A stretch of 64,000 bases of DNA, taken from positions 33,076,440 through 33,140,439 of the forward strand of contig OX485807.1 in NCBI GenBank assembly GCA_950295325.1, given 5' to 3'. This stretch comes from Polytrichum commune. Lineage: Eukaryota > Streptophyta > Polytrichopsida > Polytrichales > Polytrichaceae. The first letter of the stretch is position 1, and each line of letters opens with the position of its first letter. This document shows, in pieces, positions 21,401-30,247 of the stretch. The notes under the pieces were generated by a model. That model was not told the origin of the DNA. It was given only the letters and a program-made list of their open reading frames with translations, and searched no databases. Made by a program: the position numbers and the translations under genes.

Positions 21401-21691
21401 TTTTTCAAGATCTATGACGACATAGTCACCTTGGGCCACTGCACACTCTACTGACCAATTTTTAACTCTAACCCATTTATCTACATCTATATCTTTGGTA
21501 TTCATTTGATACCCAAATCTAAGTACGAATGTGTCATTCTCAAGTTTCTCTACGTAAACTGTCCAGTTGTCTACTGTGTCTTCGACTGGCTTGTAGTGAT
21601 CGTTGTGGCTTATATCTTTGATGGCGGGTGGAAGTGGAGGCGGAAGAAACTCAAATGCCTGGTCAATTGCAGGTATTTTTGTAGATGCCAT
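15140..21691 (-). CDS. Gene A2: intact seven-exon ParB-like/methyltransferase-like/HAD phosphatase protein
   Basis: Exons on the minus strand: 21691-21221, 21059-20403, 20197-18878, 18605-17217, 16871-16110, 16010-15612 and 15466-15140. Each length is a multiple of three, all introns are phase 0 with GT-AG ends, and the joined frame is open for about 1,774 residues. Domain order: N-terminal unknown region; ParB/sulfiredoxin-like DGQHS motif; permuted methyltransferase-like region; acidic, coiled-coil linker; FCP1-type HAD domain; Ser-rich tail. Start is ATG directly after TTTGCAG (21692-21698), so an untranslated or coding upstream exon is likely. The first intron is the least certain: a donor GTGAAT at 21220 is chosen because it keeps frame. 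Introns and the upstream region carry ACGGACG-type palindromes. Gene A1 is a broken paralogue. The role is unknown; a DNA-binding or chromatin function is inferred from the domains. Confidence 0.62.
15612..16010 (-). CDS. Gene A2 exon 6, Ser/Pro-rich segment
   Basis: After acceptor TGCCTTAG; ends at AAG/GTGCCC, the same junction as A1. Contains MPSLFQFSAVDAASAVDYS, then FEDGVVDSPPPK. The remainder is low-complexity and includes an FTNVP segment resembling a palindrome half read in frame. Confidence 0.6.
16110..16871 (-). CDS. Gene A2 exon 5, FCP1-type HAD phosphatase domain
   Basis: Residues run from the splice junction through FIIFDLNGVLC (motif I; nucleophile Asp present, the usual second Asp replaced by Asn), VRPGLRCFLREV, VIIWSSM (motif II), and TLLIDDSLAKSVLNPPGN (motif IV DD), a full FCP1/NLI-interacting-factor layout of about 200 residues. 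Members dephosphorylate Ser/Thr on RNA polymerase II tails or other nuclear proteins. The Asn at the general-acid position may reduce activity, but DLNG variants are seen in plant relatives. The donor TTG/GTATGA leads to exon 6. Fusion of this domain behind a ParB-like region is unusual. Confidence 0.78.
17167..17188. repeat. ACGGACG-type palindrome in A2 intron 4
   Basis: Centre CG followed by TG, with arms slightly imperfect (ACGGACG/TGTCCGT). It lies in the intron between exons 4 and 5 of A2 (16872-17216). Confidence 0.75.
17217..18605 (-). CDS. Gene A2 exon 4, acidic/coiled-coil linker
   Basis: Begins MLGLQVNSFV, completing the motif-I-like element started by the previous exon. Contains VLELSDEDEDE (SUMO-interaction-like), a Lys/Glu/Arg-rich coiled coil rich in EEHARKMAAIQAE-type heptads, Gln/Met-rich and Pro-rich stretches, and DLLVVEDTQGEF. 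The palindrome at 17281-17300 is read as EFTDARPEP. It ends at GAG/GTAATC; if unspliced the frame closes after four more codons. Confidence 0.62.
17281..17300. repeat. Palindrome inside A2 coding exon 4
   Basis: TGGACG-CG-CGTCCGTAAA read on the minus strand in the exon's frame as EFTDARPEP. No stop results. Confidence 0.75.
18685..18838. repeat. Palindrome array in A2 intron 3, including a 42-bp perfect palindrome
   Basis: 18685-18726 is symmetric over 20-bp arms around TG. 18743-18764 has ACGGCCG-CG-CGGCCGT, i.e. both arms changed together relative to ACGGACG. 18811-18838 keeps one ACGGTCA arm against CGGCCGT. A half-copy lies near 18772-18787. Spacing is about 45-70 bp. Confidence 0.85.
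18878..20197 (-). CDS. Gene A2 exon 3, permuted methyltransferase-like region
   Basis: Starts after TTGCAG with AFSSAIVTKFSSIDMK and ends VYAAL at a GTAAGT donor. About residues 255-440 look like a Rossmann-type methyltransferase core in permuted order: FAIFDFRAFP (at the place of motif IV, DPPY/W in active enzymes), NVWLWIVDQ (strand V), LEYNIFHSTYVPAKTEG, then ETVYNVFGGTKFVYAAL joined to MLGLQVNSF of exon 4 (motif I-like: G-G then helix, then strand). Gene B shows the same order. ParB-plus-methyltransferase fusions are known in bacterial and phage proteins. Since DPPY/W is absent, the domain is more likely a non-catalytic relative. Assignment is inferred. Confidence 0.55.
20260..20387. repeat. 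Three palindromes in tandem in A2 intron 2
   Basis: Copies at 20260-20285, 20310-20337 and 20360-20387, period about 50 bp, all with ACGGACG-CG-CGTCCGT cores. Outer flanks differ between copies but are symmetric within each: AGTTT/AAACT, AAGTTT/AAACTT and GAATTT/AAATTC. Spacers share GGAG and CAAAGAA-like words, so the unit has been duplicated. Confidence 0.88.
20403..21059 (-). CDS. Gene A2 exon 2, ParB/sulfiredoxin-like domain
   Basis: The exon carries GEFYIVDGQHSVEAAKAL at about residues 125-142 of the exon product, fitting the ParB/sulfiredoxin signature (hydrophobic strand, D-G-x-H, then helix). In ParB this fold binds CTP and drives sliding on DNA; related DGQH proteins occur in DNA-modification and defence systems. 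Downstream FLNQTNKIKAFEASWAA is the best conserved block with A1. Starts after CATTCACAG and ends at CAG/GTAATA. No classical helix-turn-helix of ParB is obvious to me. Confidence 0.68.
21221..21691 (-). CDS. Gene A2 exon 1, N-terminal region of unknown function
   Basis: Begins MASTKIPAIDQAFEFLPPPL just after an AG acceptor-like site, then a globular-looking region (WTVYVEKLENDTFVLRFGYQ, VDKWVRVKNWSVECAV, GDYVVIDLEKQDD). The beta-rich pattern with a GDYVVIDL strand could be a small barrel or chromatin-reader-like module, but I do not recognise it. The equivalent part of A1 lies outside the window. The frame stays open beyond the chosen donor to 20993, so an alternative ending without splicing is possible. 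Confidence 0.5.
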
Positions 21692-21733
21692 CTGCAAATG
21701 CAAAAAACAATGCTTAGCATCATGATCAATGTC

Positions 21734-22316
21734 AAGTTTATGGACGCACGTCCGTAAACTTTCCACAAGTTGTTTTGAATTATAATGTCAGAATGAACTA
21801 TCCGAAAAGATTTTGCATATGTCAATACGAAATTTCACATGTAGTTTACGGACGCGCGTCCGTAAACTATCAACGGGTAGTTGGGGATGAGAATCTCAAC
21901 TATGAACAAAGATAAGATTTAATAACATAGTTCTAGTTTACGAACGCACGTCCTTAAACTAGTAGTTGGGTTTACGGGGTTAGCACTAATTTACGGACGT
22001 GCGTCCGGAAACTAGGAATGGGGTTTACTTGGATGTCACTAGTTTACGGACGCGCGTCCGTAAACTAGGAATGGGGTTTCCTCGGATGTCACTAGTTTAC
22101 GGACGCGCGTCCGTAAACTAGGAGTGGGGTTTACTTGGATGTCACTAGTTTACGGACGCGCGTCCGTAAACTAGGAAAATATACTGTCCATTAGTAATAA
22201 TATTGTTTTTTAAATATATCCAGAACTTACGGACGCACGTCCGTAAGTTCTGGATATATGTTGCATGCTTCACCAACCTGGTGCGTCAAAGTTTACGGAC
22301 GCGCGTCCGTAAACTT
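21734..22316. repeat. Palindrome array upstream of gene A2
   Basis: Nine copies at 21734-21761, 21842-21869, 21933-21962, 21989-22013, 22039-22068, 22092-22121, 22145-22174, 22214-22259 and 22289-22316. Those from 21933 to 22174 repeat about every 53 bp with shared spacers (GGGTTTACTTGGATGTCA-like). The copy at 22214 is a 46-bp palindrome with 22-bp perfect arms around CA. The array occupies the position of the A2 promoter or 5' untranslated region. Confidence 0.9.
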
Positions 22317-22379
22317 CAAGCCCTACATTGGTTAATCTGGTCCTTGTTGAGAGGGTTCCGGATTTTCAGGAAGGTGGTT

Positions 22380-23160
22380 TTGTATATGATGCAAAATACA
22401 AGCAAACCAGCAAAGAACAAAAAAAACCAAGCAATCAAACAATCAAACCAGCAAGTAAAAAAGCAAGAAATAAACTAAAACACAATCAAACAAGCAATCT
22501 ATGTACTTATGCAAGAGGCCAGCAAGTAAACAAGCAACCACGCCAGCAAGCAAAGCAAAGCCAAGCAGCAAGCACAAGCAAATCAAACAACTGTAAGCAA
22601 GCAAACACACAAGCAAAAGAGAGAAAAAGCAATCACAAGCAAGCACATAAACAAAAGATTAAAAAACAATCACAAGTAAGCACAAGCAAGCACAACCAGC
22701 TAGCAAGCACAAACAATGACATAAGCAGCAGGCAATCAAACAATTAAACAAGCAAGTCAAAGCAAGAAATTAACTAAAACACAATCAAACAAGCAACCTA
22801 TGTCATTATGCAAGAGGCCAGCAATCAAACAAGCAACCAAGCCAACACAACAAAACACAAGCAAGCACAACCAGCAAGCACAAGCAATGCAAAGCAAATC
22901 AGCAAAGCAAAGCAAAGTAAAGCACAAGCCAAGAAAGCACAAACAAAGCAAAGCAAAGCAAAAGCAAAAGCAAAGCAAAGCACAAGCACAAAGCAAAGCA
23001 AAGCAAAGCAAACCAGCAAGCACAAGAACAAACACAAACACAAACAACAAACAACCTTGTGAGGTGACCAGGAGCGCCAACAGCAAGAGGAGAGCAAGAG
23101 GAACGCCAACAGCAAGAGGAGAGGAGCGCGGAGAGAAGCACCAACAACAAGAGGAACGCG
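22380..23160. repeat. Low-complexity AAGCA/CAAGC-rich tract
   Basis: About 0.8 kb of degenerate CAAGCAAGCA-type repeats, grading into AGGAGAGC-type purine-rich sequence by 23070-23250. Long open frames here come from the biased composition. No gene is supported. Confidence 0.8.
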
Positions 23161-23249
23161 GGGAGGAGAGGGTTTAGGGTGACAACAACAAACCCTAGAG
23201 AAGCAAGAGAGGAGCGTGAGAAGAATGTGAGGAAGGAGAGCGAGAGAGG

Positions 23250-25872
23250 GGAGGCGGAGAAATGAGAGGGTGAAAATGGGCGAATGAAACCCTAAAACCC
23301 TTAAGTACTCAAGAGGAGCCCCCCAAACGCCCCGACTCCCAACGTCCCATCCACCCCGCACCCCATCGCCACGTGGCAGAACCCTATAGGTTCATATTGG
23401 AGAGGTATGTGGCACACCTCTCCCTCTTTAGTAAGACACGTTTGGAAATCACAAAAAATGTCGTATTATCGACATGTTGTCTTCTCGTTAATATGACAAA
23501 CGCTGTAAAATTGTCGTACTATTGAGCGAATAAAAAAACAAAAGAAATATGAGCTTCAAAACACACACAACGGATGTAAGCAATTATTATATATATTGTA
23601 TGAAATAATAACGTATAAATTCAAACAAATACAAGCGTTCTCAATAATTATTGAAATAAGAGTCCAGTGATATGAGTCTATTGTTGCCTACCTAAGTGAA
23701 ACAAGTTGTCTAATAAAAAATTAGACAACAATGATGCATAACGTTGACGCTTTAATATTGTACGTGAAAAAACATCATCCAAATGAACCAAATGCAAATT
23801 AACATTAAAATCAAAGCCTTCTGCATTATTGATTCCCAAAACGGCATCCACCAACTCAACAACCATTATACACACTTCTTGCTCAATATCATATGCATAT
23901 AAGTATCAGTTGACATGTCACCATCATCCAGTCGCAACATCCAATTACACTAAATATCACTAACCCTATGAAAGTAAGGTACTTTTAACTGTGAACTCAA
24001 ACACTAAATTTCAACTATTAATGGTAATAAGTGGAAGTGACATATAATGTGTACCATTAATTATATGATTAAAATTTAACAATGACAAAAGGAGAAGGGA
24101 CATGGTAGTAACATAGCATGTAAGATACAAATTGTAAAAACATAGCACCAATGACAATTGGGTTCTGCACCTTGTACTCGAATATAGTCTTTGTTTAAAA
24201 TAATCTCTTGAAACCCTTATTTTCATTAAATAGTGGCAGGCTCTTGGTCTGAAACCTAAATATCACCCTTATTTCATTTTTTCCACGTCGACATAAATAT
24301 TTATATATTTCACATTTTCATTCGTAGGTTTATTTGGGAATTGTTGTTCTGCCAACCGACTATGGTGCTAACCCAACTCACACCATATTACTTCATAACT
24401 CCACATGATAGATTGTTTGATATTAGTCCTTCAATGTAGCATCATATTGATGACAAAGCCCAACTAACATAAGGTGAAGATGCATGACCTGGAGTCATAT
24501 TAGTCACCATTCATTTATTAATACCCTAACCAAACCCATTCTACAATACAAATCCTAATGTTTATTAAGTTCACAATGATAAGCCTAGGGAAGTTTTCGG
24601 TATTGAAACTATAGGACAATATGAGGTTGAGTAACTCAAGTGTAACATTTTTTTGTGGAGTTGTTGCAATATGACGGTAAGTGGACTTTAAATGACTAGT
24701 ACACTAACTATCGCTTATTATTACGAATTATGATATGCTACAACTATTTATTGTATGATAGTATATCATTGTCCACAATTAAATTACATCAATAAATTTT
24801 TTTAAAGATTAAGCATTTTGTAAATACAAACATCGACATATGCCACTCTTTGGACTCCTCTATCAAGAGTCTTTGAAAATATTTGTATTTGTTTGGAGTT
24901 ATTAGCTCTTATTTCATATCATCTATATTGCCTATTAAACTTGTTGTATATATATCTTTGCGCTCATTTTTATTATGATAATTTCGTATTCCCTCAATAA
25001 TATGACAACTTTACGCCACTTGTCATATGAATGAGAAGACGACACCTAGATAACATGACCTTTTTGTGTTTCTCACACTTGTCATACTAAAGAGGGTGAA
25101 CAATAATGACATTCATGTTCGGTTTGGATGAATTTGCATGTTAATCTCTTTAATTCTTGGAGGACATAAATCTCGTCCGTCACTTGAGGTCATCCTAAGC
25201 CGGTATCAATAACATAACCTCGAAGTGCGAGGCTTGGAAGAAATTTCACCATATTTTGAGAAGAACGACATAATACTATGGGTTGAGGGTTTAGGGTTTA
25301 AGGGGTTTAGCATGAATGTAAGTCTAGAACCTAGGGTGAGCATTCAACTACCCTACTTCTTGTAATCATGAGGCCAAATTGCTTGCCTCTCATTTGAGAA
25401 TTTTAATGATAAAATGAGGTAGTGGGGGATGTCAATCCAACTACACTCTTTGGAATCTTGTGTCAAGAGTTCTTGAAAATGTTTGTATTTGTTTGGAGTT
25501 ATAAGCTCTTATTTCATACCATCTAATAGGGTTGAAGTCATATGCCTATGATATTATCTTGTACAACATTACGAATTAATTCAATCCCTTTGAACATAGG
25601 TCTAGTAAGCTTGTATTAAAAGTGCACGCAAGGGTATGTATTGAATTTACATCCCTCTTGTACATTAAACAACCATCGGGATTCATTGAATCCTTCCACG
25701 AGCTTGTATATCACCTACATCAAGTAGTAGCAAACTGTTTTTTATTCTAGAATTTTGTTTCCATGGTGACATGGATTGATGTGTTAAGTACTCCATTAAA
25801 GAATACCAATTAATATATAAGATCTTCAAAACCTTTCATCAAAAGTATATGTTAAGAGCAAATGGCTAAAGC
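23250..25872. other. AT-rich intergenic sequence
   Basis: No gene recognised. An approximately 80-bp direct repeat occurs at about 24849-24930 and 25443-25525 (sharing TTTGTATTTGTTTGGAGTTA), which may mark ends of an old insertion. Confidence 0.55.
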
Positions 25873-26143
25873 CTCGGGGGGTGCACTGTATATTATGTTT
25901 GAGAACCACGTGCGTTCATGACCCCTCCTAAAAACCCCCTATATACGAGAGGTTAAATGTCTAGATATCTTTGTATACAGATGTATTCCGTTTTAAATAT
26001 ATGTTTAATGTAAGTATACGTGAATAATTTTCAGTTCTAAATGTGTCTATTGTATGTATACGTAATACGGCAAGGTCCAAATCAATAGCCCTCCTGTGCA
26101 CTCACGTGGACTCGTACAAGTTTAGTAAAGTGCACCCCCCGAG
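25873..26143. mobile_element. 271-bp MITE with CTCGGGGGGTGCACT ends, hAT-like
   Basis: Perfect 15-bp inverted ends CTCGGGGGGTGCACT and its complement, flanked by the 8-bp duplication GCTAAAGC (25865-25872 and 26144-26151). An 8-bp duplication suggests a hAT transposase. A second member lies at 53321-53605. The interior is non-coding. Confidence 0.88.
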
Positions 26144-26524
26144 GCTAAAGCCAGCTTGGAACATAAATATTATAATGATCTTCAATGTTTTGAAGCCTTA
26201 ATTGTTTTCATATTTGTATCCCTTCATTTCATTTTAAACTTGGGGTCACATCAAAGGATAACAAGTCCCGGCTAAATCTTTTACTTACATGTAAGGGGTA
26301 CATTTCACCCAAAAAAAGTAAGATTCAAAAAAATGAAAGTTAGGGTTACACAACCCAAGTTTTATGGCTCTCATTAAAGGATACCAAATGAAGATTTTGT
26401 ACATGGCAATTAGAATTGTTATTGACAGTTTCATGAATATTTGTTCAATGTCATATACTTTTTCACCACTTACTCCATCTTGCAAAATAATTGGTGTTGT
26501 TCAATAACTAAGAATGCTTGCAAC

Positions 26525-26564
26525 CAAACCCTAAACCCTAAACCCACCAAACCCTAAACCCTAC
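26525..26564. repeat. Short plant telomere-type repeat (CCCTAAA)
   Basis: About five AAACCCT units, some imperfect. Interstitial; useful mainly as a lineage clue (plant-type TTTAGGG). Confidence 0.7.
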
Positions 26565-26569
26565 CTAGG

Positions 26570-27400
26570 TCCATAGATGTTCTACTTTCATGGCCTCACG
26601 GAAATCAAAGTTTCTGTATGTATTAATAATATTATGTGTAGGTGGGAAAATTAAAAGGGTTGGATGGTAGGGTGGTGGCCGATTGTATTACAATATTAAA
26701 TGCAAGATGAGAGGAGAGAACATGATATTCTAATATCATAAGATTGTATGCAAAACAATTAAATAGTTGCTAGATTATTTCCGAAGCACATATATTTTTA
26801 TAGTCCATGGACTACAAATGTTGTTGTGGTGGTTGATTTTTTATACGATTTTATAATTTTTTGTCCACAAATTCTACAATGAACTCTTAATATTGGGTAC
26901 TCCAATAATATAAACCCCCCCTCAACAATGTTTATTGCTCATATAATATTAACCAACTTGCTTTGTTGTACACCATAAATATATAGATGCCTTTTGCTTT
27001 GTCATTATGTGGAGTCATGGTCAAATGCATGTTGGCCGCCATGAATACACATTCCATTGCAAGGCTGGCATTCTCCATGTTGGAATATTAGGTTTTTGTT
27101 TTTAGGAAAGAGTTGGCGGCTAGTATCCTATGCTGAAGAAAGGATCCAAGGGAAGACGACGAGTACTTAAGGGAAATCCCCCCACCAAGGGACTCTTTTT
27201 GCATCTCAGATGTGGGTTGCGCTCTTGAGACCCTTGTAGTGTGGTGGATACTTGTTTCGCGCAGGTATAGATCCTATTGCAATGAACCTATTATACCCTA
27301 AACCCATATTCGATTTGCACTATCTGGATCTCTGAATGCAATGGATTCTATTTCTGACAGGTATTGTTCACGCTTCAAGTGTCCTATTATGACGCCGCAA
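26570..27400. other. AT-rich spacer
   Basis: No supported gene. Possible untranslated leader of the downstream gene near its right end, but no evidence decides this. Confidence 0.45.
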
Positions 27401-27410
27401 ATTACGGAAC

Positions 27411-28149
27411 TTTACGGACGCGCGTCCGTAAACATTACATCTCTTGACTTATTTGCTTATTGAATATCTCATATCTTATTGAATCTCTCAATGGCTCGTT
27501 GCATCATTGAGTATCTCAATCTATTTTCATAGGCTCATTGAGCATTTACAAGTAGGTTTACGGACGCGCGTCTGTAAACATGCATCCTTTTGGTGTCACA
27601 TGGTGGTATGTCATCTACAATGTGGGCTGTGAATTATTATCTGTTTTGATAGTATGCATATTTGTTCTGATGAATATTTACGGACGCGCGTCCGTAAATC
27701 TTGAACCTTTTGCATCTGTTCTAGTAATGAGGTAAAGGTAGGTTTTCGGACGCGCGTCCGTAAACATACAAACCTCTTGCATCTGTTCTAGTAATGAGGT
27801 AAAGGTAGGTTTACGGACGCGCGTCCGTAAACATACAAACCTATTGCATCTGTTTAGTAATGAGGTAAAGGTATGTTTACGGGCGCGCGTCCATAAACAG
27901 ACAAACCGTTGGTACACATTCAAATACATTACTGGTAAGGCCAGGAGGTAAAATTTAGTGTAAATGTAAATGGGGCTGGGACTTCTTGGTTCCTTGCAAC
28001 CCTATTTGTTTTGGACACAATTGCCATTTGACATAGGGATGTTTACGGATGGGCGTCCGTAAACATACATTGTCTAATTTGCCAAGACGTTTGCGCCTAA
28101 CCCTGACATCTCTTATCAGATAATGATTTGCGGACGGGCGTCCGTAAAC
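27411..28149. repeat. Palindrome array upstream of the first DUF7869-type gene
   Basis: Copies at 27411-27432, 27556-27579, 27676-27699, 27742-27765, 27809-27832, 27875-27898, 28039-28066 and 28126-28149, with ACGGACG or ACGGATG/ACGGGCG arms. From 27676 to 27898 they follow a 66-67 bp unit with spacer GTAATGAGGTAAAGGTA. The same arm sequence as in gene A2 links the two genes, which are divergently oriented around the 22-28 kb region. Confidence 0.88.
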
Positions 28150-29653
28150 ATACACTGCTTATATTTTATCTCATTCTTCATTTGGCTCTCTTGTAGTGGC
28201 CATGGATTCGGACGTCGGTGATAGTGCGTCCGATTTCTCCTCGGAACCGTCAAGCTATGCTAGCGAGTTTGAAGATGTCGTGGAACAGGAAGCTACAAAT
28301 GTTGTGGCCGATGCAGATGATGAAATCATACCACCATGTGAGGGTTATTCGCGGGAGCAGTGGGTTGATCTTGATGTTAAACTACTCAATGCATGTGCCG
28401 TTCCCGTGGCCAACGGTATTTGTAGGAACTCGAATCCAACGGATTGTATTGATGCAAAACCCCTCGGGGAGGACGATGTTGGGGTGTGCATATTGAACTC
28501 CTTACTTCCATCGGAAGTGCCTCCTGGTTGGAGGTTCTCTCTCCGTCGATGGCCTTTGCGAAGTGTTCATCACGATGGTGTGAGCTTGTGGGATCAATCC
28601 CGCCGATTTGAGCAACTGCAACAGTCTTTGTTCGCCACAATGCGTCCCAGACAAGGTCGTCGTAAATATGATTCCGTTCGTGTGCCTCGTGAACCCACGC
28701 AGCGTCGTCGAGATCATACATTGGGAGAAACATCTATTAGGTCCGTAGCCACAAAGAATTGTTGTGCGAAGAAGTGCTGCCAACTATTTCCCCGTGGCAA
28801 AATCAAATCTTTGAGGCAAGAGATGTGGCTTGCCGACTTTCGTATGCGGTTTGCCAAGAAACTTGAAGTACATCGCAACATGCACTTGGATGCCGGAGGT
28901 TGTAAGGTTGTGACCTTGGAAAATATAGAAGTTTGTTGCCGGTCATGGTACATTATTCATGCCGTTTCAAAGGCAGATTTTTATAGGTTCCGGAACTACT
29001 CGCTGCAAGGAAGGCGTTCTCGGTTTCATGGCAACTCAGGTACAAAGAAGCCCAGGGAGGCAACACTCCAAGCGGCTGCAACTTTGTCAACCATCATTAT
29101 GCCATTAGCGGATGCGATGCCACACAAGACACGCACTTTGCCGTCGGGGGAAAAGGTTGTTCAGATGGTTTTACCCACAGGGACAAAATGGAAGAACATA
29201 CTCGTGGATGTTAATGAAGTTGGTGAAAATGTTGGATGTGGGCCGATTTCGTTGTCAAAATTGAGTATGATCAAGAATCAACAGTTCGCTGAATACATTA
29301 CGAAGAGACCCGGGGATAAGTTTGCTAGGTGTTCTACTTGTGAAAAATATAAAGGCCTTCGAGACGCACATCCAATAGGGACCGAGTCGCACACCAGACA
29401 TCAACAGAAATACATTGAGCATGTCAACAACCAGGAGGTACACCGTCAAGACTATTACAAGAATCGCGCCTTATCGATAATGAGGCCGAACGAGGTGTTA
29501 ACAATCATTCATGACAAAATGGACCATGCGAAGACCACTTGCCCTTGTTATGCACGGAAAATAAAGGCCACAGATGGATTTTTCAAGCTGCCAATATCTG
29601 TCACAGGTTCGTTGGTTTTCATTTTTTTGGCGTGCCCACATACTCATTTTTAA

Positions 29654-29679
29654 GAGTTACGGATGCGCATCCGTAACTC
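29654..29679. repeat. 26-bp palindrome in the intron of DUF7869 copy 1
   Basis: GAGTTACGGATG-CG-CATCCGTAACTC, perfectly symmetric with arms changed to ACGGATG on both sides. The 168-bp intron (29607-29774) that holds it is absent from copy 2 at the aligned codons (SVTCMM). Confidence 0.88.
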
Positions 29680-29836
29680 GTCTGTGCATGGTTGTTCCTT
29701 ACTTGCGGCAATATCATATTTCCTTCATATATATGATATTGGAATGTACTTCTCATTTGTATGTCTTAATTCAGGTATGATTGCACATGGCCATGTGGAC
29801 GTCAAGTATGCACATTATGGCTTGGATTTCTATCTA

Positions 29837-30247
29837 GCACGGGGAGGTCACTTCATTGTCAAGTTGACACCACGGGCAGACAAAGTTTGCTACCCCTATA
29901 TTACATGCCATATATAATTTTAAAATCTATGATATTTTTTCTACATATACATTACCATTGATAGTATATTTTGTATACTTTTTTGAAATTTTTAGTCATC
30001 TTTTTTTTTTAGTAATTTTTTAAGTTCAATTCTGTGTCATTCTAGTTAGAAATGGTATGTTTTATGAAGAAAAAAAAATCATCAAATTTAGTTACCACTT
30101 TTGACTATGTCATAGGTACTGTGTATATCTACTCATGATAAAATTTAGATAAAATTTAGACCCATTTTGGTGGTGCAACTTACCAAAAGAAGATTTTTTT
30201 TGGTCGCACGTGGTGTTCAACTTGACAATGGAGTGATCTACCCGTGC
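29837..30247. mobile_element. 411-bp MITE inserted in DUF7869 copy 1
   Basis: Inverted ends of about 40 bp (GCACGGGGAGGTCACTTCAT and the complement of ATGGAGTGATCTACCCGTGC). Copy 2 shows the uninterrupted reading YALDMYPGDCNHTVG; removing the insertion restores YGLDFYPGDANHTVG. Flanks TATCTA (29831-29836) and TATCCA (30248-30253) suggest a short target duplication with one change. AT-rich interior with poly-T runs. Confidence 0.82.

Noticed and set aside
20260-22316. CRISPR-like array (regular palindromic repeats with spacers)
   Set aside because: Spacers within an array are similar rather than unique, no cas genes are present, and the DNA has spliceosomal introns of a plant nucleus.
22443-23361. 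Long open frames on both strands rich in Leu/Cys or Lys/Gln
   Set aside because: They come from the low-complexity AAGCA tract; no domain, no plausible start context, composition explains them.
26525-26564. Telomere end
   Set aside because: Only about five imperfect units, with ordinary sequence on both sides; an interstitial repeat.
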